Below are positions 7,649 to 12,164 of a DNA stretch of 12,164 nucleotides, one piece after another (position 1 is the stretch's first letter; the number at the start of each line of letters is the position of its first letter). This DNA is from CAMQVM01 sp044433365 (GTDB lineage: Bacteria; Bacteroidota; Bacteroidia; Bacteroidales; Rikenellaceae). The translations under genes were made by a program, and so were the position numbers. Where the stretch lies: the NCBI GenBank assembly GCA_044433365.1, contig JAWXTR010000092.1, positions 1 through 12,164 on the forward strand, in the 5' to 3' direction. The notes beneath the pieces are model-generated. The model was not told the origin of the DNA. It ran no database searches and saw nothing but the letters and a program-made list of their open reading frames with translations.

Positions 7649-8659
7649 TTGGCAAAATTCCGTAGATTCACGGTAAATTGTATCAGCATCTAGCAAAACA
7701 GAACGCACAGGAGAGTTCGGATTTTTAATTTTTTCAAGAATTAAACGTGCCGACTCTTCGCCCATCTTCTCTAATGGAGGCGCAACGGTGGTAAGCTGAG
7801 GGTTTACAATAGTTGAGAGTACTGTTCCAGAAAAACTAGCAACAGCCACCTCTTTTGGAATATCAAATTCAAGCTCTCTTAATCTATTTAACGCACCAAT
7901 TGCAACGGTATCGGTAAACGCAAAAATCGCATCAAACTGAGCACTACTATTTACCAATTTATCTACTATTTTAGCTCCATCTTTAAAGGTTAGTCCGCCC
8001 TTTACAACTAATTCATCGCAATTTTCGATTTTAAATTTTCGCATAGCATCTCTATACCCCCTAGCTCTCTCTATTGAGTTATGTACATACTCTGGACCAT
8101 GTATATGCACTATCTTTCTGCGTCCTGAGCGAAGCAGGTGTTCGGTAAGGAAAAACGATTTTATGTAGTCGTCGATAATAACCTGCGAAACCTCCATATT
8201 ATAAGGTATTCTATCAAAAAATACCATTGGCATCCCCAATTTTTGAAGCCTGAGGTACTCATCTCTATTTTTATTATAGTCGCAAAGCGAAACGATAATT
8301 CCATCGACCATAAACCCCTCCATAATCTCTAAATTTTCTCTTTCTCTCTCCCACGACTCACTCGACTCGGCAATGATAACCTTGATACCATTTTTATACA
8401 ACACATTTTGAATACCGCTAATTACTTGCGAAGCGTAAGGAGTAATCATCTCTGGAACAATTACACCTACAGTATTGGTTCTCCCAAATTTAAGATTTGT
8501 AGCCACAGGATTAGGCTTATAACCTAGATGTTTAGCAGCTTTTAGTACCTGCTCTTTTGTCTCTCGACGGATGTTTTTATCATCGGTTAAAGCACGTGAT
8601 ACTGTAGATACAGAAATTGTAAGATATTCTGCTATATCCTTTATAGTTACTCGTTTCAT
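7646..8659 (-). CDS. LacI-family transcriptional regulator
   Basis: This is a 337-residue repressor of standard family length. The N-terminal HTH TIKDIAEYLTISVSTVSRAL lies at residues 5-24. The hinge helix PNPVATNL at 49-56 includes the minor-groove-inserting Leu56, which in this family goes with operators that have a central CpG. The periplasmic-binding-protein-like effector domain starts at about residue 62 (TNTVGVIVPE) and includes FDAIFAFTDTVAIGALNRL and ASFSGTVLSTIVNPQLTTV. The effector is not identifiable; a sugar or polyol is likely. The gene diverges from the dehydrogenase-transporter pair. The gap holds three CpG-centred operator sites, and the nearest one overlaps the expected -33 position of this gene's own promoter, which suggests autoregulation. 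The TAA stop is part of the hairpin element downstream. Confidence 0.93.
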   Translation of the reverse strand: MKRVTIKDIAEYLTISVSTVSRALTDDKNIRRETKEQVLKAAKHLGYKPNPVATNLKFGRTNTVGVIVPEMITPYASQVISGIQNVLYKNGIKVIIAESSESWERERENLEIMEGFMVDGIIVSLCDYNKNRDEYLRLQKLGMPMVFFDRIPYNMEVSQVIIDDYIKSFFLTEHLLRSGRRKIVHIHGPEYVHNSIERARGYRDAMRKFKIENCDELVVKGGLTFKDGAKIVDKLVNSSAQFDAIFAFTDTVAIGALNRLRELEFDIPKEVAVASFSGTVLSTIVNPQLTTVAPPLEKMGEESARLILEKIKNPNSPVRSVLLDADTIYRESTEFCQ

Positions 8660-8684
8660 ACTCTGATTTAGTTACATTTTGATA

Positions 8685-8692
8685 CAAAGATA
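8685..8692 (-). promoter_or_regulatory. Promoter -7 box of the LacI-family gene
   Basis: On the - strand this reads TATCTTTG, an exact TAnnTTTG match, 25 bases upstream of the start codon. The expected -33 position (about 8712-8716) falls inside the first operator site, so a bound repressor would block this promoter. Confidence 0.7.
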
Positions 8693-8704
8693 ATGTTTTT
8701 TTTG

Positions 8705-8754
8705 AGATTTTGGGAACGATTGCAGATTTTGGGAACGATTGCGGGAACGTTCCC
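8705..8754. promoter_or_regulatory. Array of three LacI-type operator sites
   Basis: A 19-base unit is repeated exactly in tandem (8705-8723 and 8724-8742). Each unit contains GGGAACGATTGC (8712-8723 and 8731-8742). The perfect palindrome GGGAACGTTCCC follows directly (8743-8754). All three share GGGAACG with a central CG, the shape expected for a LacI-family protein with a leucine hinge. The first site overlaps the -33 region of the repressor gene. The palindrome ends 21 bases before the -33-like element of the dehydrogenase promoter. Confidence 0.8.
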
Positions 8755-8775
8755 AATAAAAATGTTGCAAAAAAG

Positions 8776-8807
8776 TTTTAATCTGTAACTATTCCGCAAT
8801 ATATTTG
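8776..8807 (+). promoter_or_regulatory. Promoter of the dehydrogenase-transporter unit
   Basis: TATATTTG (8800-8807) is an exact TAnnTTTG box, with TTTT (8776-8779) in place of TTTG at a 20-base spacing. Transcription would start near 8814, giving a leader of about 130 bases before the ATG at 8948. Confidence 0.7.
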
Positions 8808-8831
8808 CAGTAAACAAAATCAAAAACAATC

Positions 8832-8897
8832 AAGGAGACTTCTAACGATTAGATTTTAACGATATTATATATAAAAACAAAATCGCTTTAAACTAAT
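8832..8897 (+). repeat. Dispersed motif and hairpin in the dehydrogenase leader
   Basis: Bases 8832-8861 match 11898-11927 at 25 of 30 positions. They begin with AAGGAGACTTCTAA and end with GATTTTAACG. The second half (8848-8866) can pair imperfectly with 8879-8897 (about 14 of 19 positions), so the leader RNA may fold into a long AT-rich hairpin. The function is unknown; a dispersed repeat or a leader control element are both possible. Confidence 0.55.
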
Positions 8898-8899
8898 TT

Positions 8900-8911
8900 T
8901 TGGAACGAACC
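8900..8911. promoter_or_regulatory. Possible fourth, degenerate operator in the leader
   Basis: TGGAACGAACC (8901-8911) keeps the GGAACG core of the upstream operators, with an approximate mirror half. It lies about 150 bases from them, downstream of the inferred transcription start. A remote site of this kind would suit DNA looping by a LacI-family tetramer or a roadblock, but the match is short. Confidence 0.3.
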
Positions 8912-8947
8912 TTAAAAACATTTTAAAAACTAAAAAAATATAAGATT

Positions 8948-10381
8948 ATGAAAACAGTTAACTTTAATTTCAACAGAGAGCAGGTAAATTCAGGTATTCT
9001 ACATTTTGGTGTTGGCAACTTTCACAGAGCACACCTTGAGAGCTACACTAACATGCTAATTAGTGAGGGTGAGCATAATAATTGGGGTATTTGTGGTGCT
9101 ATGATTATGCCACAAGACAAAACTCTTTATAACAAATTAAAGGAGCAAAACGGCATCTACTCTCTAACTGTTTGTGGTCGTGATGGAGTAAATAAAGTTG
9201 AGTGGATAGGTTCGCTTGTTGAGCTACTTTGGAGTGGCGAGGATATGGAAGCCATTATCAATAAAGTTGCCGATAAAAACATTAAAATTATCACTCTTAC
9301 AATCACAGAGGGTGGTTACAATACAGATAAAAGCAGTGGTGAATTTATTTTTGACAACGAAATGATTCAACACGATTTAAACAATCCTACGGCTCCTAAA
9401 AGCGTATTTGGAATAGTTGCTGAGGGTTTGCGTCGTCGCATTGCAGGGGGTAGTGGTGCTATTACTATTTTATCTTGCGACAATCTTCAACATAATGGCA
9501 ACACTTGTAAGAGAGTATTTAGCTCGTTTTTTGCAGCACAAGATAAAGAGTTAGCTGCGTGGGTTGAGAGCAACGTAACATTCCCAAATAGTATGGTAGA
9601 TAGAATTACTCCTGCTACAACTCCAGCAGATGTTGAGAGAATTAACGCCACTTTAGAGTGCAAGGATAGTGCTCCTGTATATTGTGAAGATTATATTCAA
9701 TGGGTTGTAGAGGATAACTTTATTGCAGGTCGTCCAGCGTGGGAAAAAGTTGGTGTTGAGTTTACCGATGATGTTGCACCATTTGAAAACATGAAACTTT
9801 CGCTTCTAAACGCTTCACACACACTTCTATCTTATCCATCACTTCTTAGCGGTTATCGCAAAGTAGATGAGGCTATGAAAGATGAAAAAATCGTAAAATT
9901 TGTACGTGATTTTATGGATAGCGATGTTACTCCTTATGTTCCTGCTCCTAAAAATACCGATTTAGAGCAATACAAACAGATTCTTATCGAGCGTTTTGCA
10001 AATAGTGCAGTTAGCGATCAAATAGCACGCCTTTGTGGTGATGGAGCTTCAAAATTCCCTGTTTATGTTATGCCTATTGCAGCGAAAATGGTTGAAAATG
10101 GCGACGATATGGTTCGTATAGCCTATCTTATTGCAGCTTACCGCCACTACCTAAAATATCAGATTGACGATAAAGCTGTAGCGTTTGATATTTTTGAACC
10201 ATGGCTAACTGAGGGTGATATGGAGCTTATCGGTAGCGAAGATGCTGTTGCATTTTTATCGGCTTCACCATTAAGCAGCGTCGCACTAGAGGGCAATAGC
10301 GATTTTGTAACGCTATATTGCTCGATGGTCTCTAAAATTAATGAGCATGGCGCAATGGCTGTATTAGAGTCGATAATATAA
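8948..10381 (+). CDS. Mannitol dehydrogenase / fructuronate reductase family oxidoreductase
   Basis: This is a 477-residue member of the long-chain polyol-specific dehydrogenase family (the mannitol 2-dehydrogenase and UxuB type is about 480-490 residues). The N-terminal nucleotide-binding motif is FGVGNFHRAHLESY at 20-33. WGICGAMIMPQDK and NGIYSLTV follow, as in mannitol 2-dehydrogenases. MVDRITPATTPADVERI and EDYIQWVVEDNFIAGRPAWE are family blocks. The catalytic pattern K-x4-N-x2-H is intact in KLSLLNASH (Lys283, Asn288, His291). It should interconvert a polyol and a ketose (mannitol and fructose) or a sugar acid pair (mannonate and fructuronate) with NAD(H). The two cannot be separated by eye. 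No fructokinase, mannonate dehydratase or uronate isomerase is nearby to decide. It is preceded by the operator array and promoter, and followed by the sugar transporter. Confidence 0.9.
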   Translation: MKTVNFNFNREQVNSGILHFGVGNFHRAHLESYTNMLISEGEHNNWGICGAMIMPQDKTLYNKLKEQNGIYSLTVCGRDGVNKVEWIGSLVELLWSGEDMEAIINKVADKNIKIITLTITEGGYNTDKSSGEFIFDNEMIQHDLNNPTAPKSVFGIVAEGLRRRIAGGSGAITILSCDNLQHNGNTCKRVFSSFFAAQDKELAAWVESNVTFPNSMVDRITPATTPADVERINATLECKDSAPVYCEDYIQWVVEDNFIAGRPAWEKVGVEFTDDVAPFENMKLSLLNASHTLLSYPSLLSGYRKVDEAMKDEKIVKFVRDFMDSDVTPYVPAPKNTDLEQYKQILIERFANSAVSDQIARLCGDGASKFPVYVMPIAAKMVENGDDMVRIAYLIAAYRHYLKYQIDDKAVAFDIFEPWLTEGDMELIGSEDAVAFLSASPLSSVALEGNSDFVTLYCSMVSKINEHGAMAVLESII

Positions 10382-10404
10382 TTTAAATAGGAGAAGTTAA
10401 AGTA

Positions 10405-10418
10405 AAGGAAGCTTCTAA
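10405..10418 (+). repeat. Dispersed motif in the dehydrogenase-transporter spacer
   Basis: AAGGAAGCTTCTAA matches the motif starts at 8832 and 11898 with two or three differences, and contains the palindrome GAAGCTTC. It lies 24 bases after the dehydrogenase stop. The remainder of this 187-base spacer holds no gene and no strong terminator. AGGAG (10388-10392) and CTCCT (10427-10431) could pair weakly around the motif. Confidence 0.4.
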
Positions 10419-10554
10419 AGTTGCATCTCCTCCTTTCATATTAGTTTGGGATTTATATTAGGGTTATTTATTTTGGGGGAAATAGATTTAATATTGTTAA
10501 GGGAGGGGAAAGCAACAAATTTAAAGGGTTCTTCAATGATTTATTAGCATTAAA

Positions 10555-10560
10555 AAGGAG
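10555..10560 (+). promoter_or_regulatory. Shine-Dalgarno sequence of the MFS transporter
   Basis: AAGGAG stands eight bases before the ATG at 10569. Strong Shine-Dalgarno sequences are the exception in Bacteroidetes and in this window, so this one is notable and supports the chosen start. Confidence 0.6.
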
Positions 10561-10568
10561 ACATTATT

Positions 10569-11894
10569 ATGAAAAAGAGCAATACTTTTGGACTTGCACC
10601 ATTTGTAATTATCACATTTATATATTTTATTGTAGGTTTTTTGACAACTGTAAATGGTCAGTTTCAAGGACCTCTACAGATTGCATTTTTATCGGAGGTT
10701 GTAGCACTTCGCAACACCTTAATCACCTTAATTCCATTCTTTTTCTTCTTGGGCTACCTATTAAACAGCTCGCTTGGAGGAAAATGGATTGATGCTCACG
10801 GCTACAAAGGGGCACTTATTAGAGCAATGGTAATAATGATTGCCTCACTTGCAACCTACTGGGGTTCGTCTTATATTGCAACCTACTACGACTGTTATGG
10901 AGTATCGATAGGCGAGGATTACATACCCATTGGCTACTTTATATTTCTAATTGGCTCGTTTTTGATGGGTACAGCGGCAGCAATATTGCAGGTTGTTATC
11001 AACCCTTACGTTGCATCGTATGAATTGCCTAATACACAGGCTGTTCAACGCATGAGCATAGTGTGTGCAATCAACTCTTTCGGTACCACTATCGCACCAT
11101 TCTTTGTTACAGGTGTGATGTTTGCAGGTGCTGCAATGGATAGTGTAAGTTCAGAGCAACTTCTTCTACCATTTGGTGTAATGACTCTTTTTATAGCAAT
11201 AATTACCGCTATTACCTATCGACTAAACCTTCCAAATATTGAGGGAACATTCAATAGCAGCTCAGAGAAAATGGAGCGTAGCATCTGGTCGTTCAAACAT
11301 CTAAAACTTGGAGTTATAGCAATATTTTTCTATGTTGGTGCAGAGGTTGCTATAGGTCTAAATGTAAACCTGCACGCTATGGAACTTATCAGCAGCGGAA
11401 AACATATCTCGTTTTTTGGTCGTGAAGATATCTCGATTGGCGATGTTGAGTTGGGTATTCCTGCACTTTTAGCCACACTATATTGGGGTGGATTGATGGT
11501 AGGGCGTACACTATCAAGTTTTATAAGCTCTGTTTCAGCTCGCATACAGCTTGTTTTTACTGCAACTACGGCAATAGTTCTAACTTTTATCGCTATCTTT
11601 ACCAATAATCTTTGGGTATTAATCTCAATTGGTCTTTGTCATTCGATTATGTGGGGTGCAATCTTTACTTTAGCAGTAAAAGGATTGAAAGAATATACAT
11701 CAAAAGCTTCAGGAATATTTATGATGGGCGTTTTTGGTGGTGCAATATTCCCACTAATACAGGGATTTATGGCCGATAGACTTGGCTCATGGCAATGGAC
11801 TTGGAGTATTGTGGTAATCTGTGAATTGGTTATTCTATACTACGCATTGATTGGCTCAAAAATCAGAAAAGGAGATAATTTAGAGGAAAAATAA
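10569..11894 (+). CDS. FucP-like sugar MFS transporter
   Basis: This 441-residue inner-membrane protein has about 12 hydrophobic helices, consistent with a proton-coupled sugar symporter of the FucP branch of the major facilitator superfamily. Seen in the sequence are the first helix with NGQFQGPLQ (30-37), the loop 2-3 motif GGKWIDAHGYKGAL (70-83), the helix-4/5 region with GTAAAILQVVINPYVA (134-149), then NSFGTTIAPFF. In the second half there are GLMVGRTLSSF and GIFMMGVFGGAIFPLIQGFMAD. It follows the dehydrogenase by 187 bases on the same strand, with only weak promoter-like sequence between, so shared control by the LacI-family protein is likely. The natural substrate is presumably that of the dehydrogenase or its ketose product (for example mannitol or fructose). 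This is an inference from context. Confidence 0.9.
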   Translation: MKKSNTFGLAPFVIITFIYFIVGFLTTVNGQFQGPLQIAFLSEVVALRNTLITLIPFFFFLGYLLNSSLGGKWIDAHGYKGALIRAMVIMIASLATYWGSSYIATYYDCYGVSIGEDYIPIGYFIFLIGSFLMGTAAAILQVVINPYVASYELPNTQAVQRMSIVCAINSFGTTIAPFFVTGVMFAGAAMDSVSSEQLLLPFGVMTLFIAIITAITYRLNLPNIEGTFNSSSEKMERSIWSFKHLKLGVIAIFFYVGAEVAIGLNVNLHAMELISSGKHISFFGREDISIGDVELGIPALLATLYWGGLMVGRTLSSFISSVSARIQLVFTATTAIVLTFIAIFTNNLWVLISIGLCHSIMWGAIFTLAVKGLKEYTSKASGIFMMGVFGGAIFPLIQGFMADRLGSWQWTWSIVVICELVILYYALIGSKIRKGDNLEEK

Positions 11895-11897
11895 GTT

Positions 11898-12050
11898 AAG
11901 GGAACTTCTAAAAATTGGATTTTAACGCTTTTTCATTTTGAGGCTTCATCTCTGAATTTTACAAAATGCGCCGTAGGCACCACTACGCCCACATTTTGTA
12001 AAATCCAAATCTAAAACCTCAAAATAAAAAATCGAATAAAATCTATTAAG
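11898..12050. repeat. Large nested inverted repeat after the MFS gene
   Basis: The inner stem ATTTTACAAAATG (11956-11968) pairs perfectly with CATTTTGTAAAAT (11992-12004) and is capped by CGTAG-gcacca-CTACG (11972-11987). The outer stem ATTTTGAGG (11935-11943) pairs perfectly with CCTCAAAAT (12017-12025). It extends outward imperfectly (CGCTTTTTC against AAAAAATCG, then GGATTTTA against TAAAATCT), giving arms of some 30 bases. The left edge (11898-11927) is the dispersed motif also found at 8832-8861. The structure begins just after the MFS stop and may serve as a terminator, but its size and layered form look more like a dispersed palindromic element. Confidence 0.75.
11956..12004 (+). terminator. 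Possible terminator hairpin after the MFS gene
   Basis: A 13-base-pair perfect stem plus a five-base-pair cap lies 61 bases downstream of the MFS stop. No T-run follows on the + strand, so a classical intrinsic terminator is not fully met. RNA stabilisation is an alternative. Confidence 0.45.
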
Positions 12051-12102
12051 TAGTGTAAAACAATTATTGCCATATTTTTAACAGCACTTTTGGAGCGATA
12101 TT

Positions 12103-12164
12103 TTTCACTATTAAATTTCAATGTAGAACCACTATATTTTCAATTCAATAGCAAAAAATCTCAT
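12103..12164. repeat. 62-base direct repeat, right copy
   Basis: Direct-orientation copy of bases 1-62 with three substitutions, ending exactly at the window end. The 52 bases before it (12051-12102) are AT-rich and hold nothing recognisable. Confidence 0.85.

Noticed and set aside
10464..10475. TTATTTATTTTG as a -7 box for an independent MFS promoter
   Set aside because: It is one base short of TAnnTTTG and has no -33 partner, so shared transcription with the dehydrogenase remains the simpler reading.
11330..11605. 91-codon open frame on the - strand inside the MFS gene
   Set aside because: It lies wholly opposite a well-supported transporter gene, resembles no family and has no start signal; it is a shadow frame.

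Overview
The window reads as part of an AT-rich Bacteroidetes chromosome, most likely a gut-type Bacteroidales. The support is several matches to the Bacteroidetes -7 promoter element TAnnTTTG, mostly weak or absent Shine-Dalgarno sequences, and gene families common in that phylum (an NtrY-like kinase with a large membrane region, a FucP-type sugar transporter, Kbl). The genus cannot be named from sequence reading alone. There are eight genes, no RNA genes, no insertion sequence and no CRISPR array. No gap between genes exceeds 300 bases.

Left part (1-4638, + strand): a repeat-rich leader with one copy of a 62-base direct repeat and a 35-base tandem duplication. It is followed by a 978-residue membrane sensor histidine kinase and, after a short gap, a sodium:solute symporter. 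Middle part: kbl (glycine C-acetyltransferase, - strand) converges on the symporter. It diverges from two tandem TetR-family paralogues on the + strand.

Right part (7646-11894): a LacI-family repressor (- strand) is divergent from an NAD-dependent long-chain mannitol dehydrogenase/fructuronate reductase-type enzyme, followed by a FucP-like sugar MFS transporter. The 288-base divergent gap holds three LacI-type operator sites (two inside a 19-base perfect tandem duplication, plus the palindrome GGGAACGTTCCC) between two good TAnnTTTG boxes. I infer a locally controlled polyol/hexose or sugar-acid uptake and oxidation unit.

The most unusual content is non-coding. Both convergent gene junctions carry a nested inverted-repeat element with related outer arms and unrelated inner stems. 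In each element the conserved arm begins with the TAA stop codon of the gene on the same strand. A third, larger nested hairpin follows the MFS gene. A short motif (AAGGRRRCTTCTAA) recurs in leaders and spacers. The window begins and ends with near-identical 62-base direct repeats. No gene set resembling an undescribed defence or biosynthetic system was seen.
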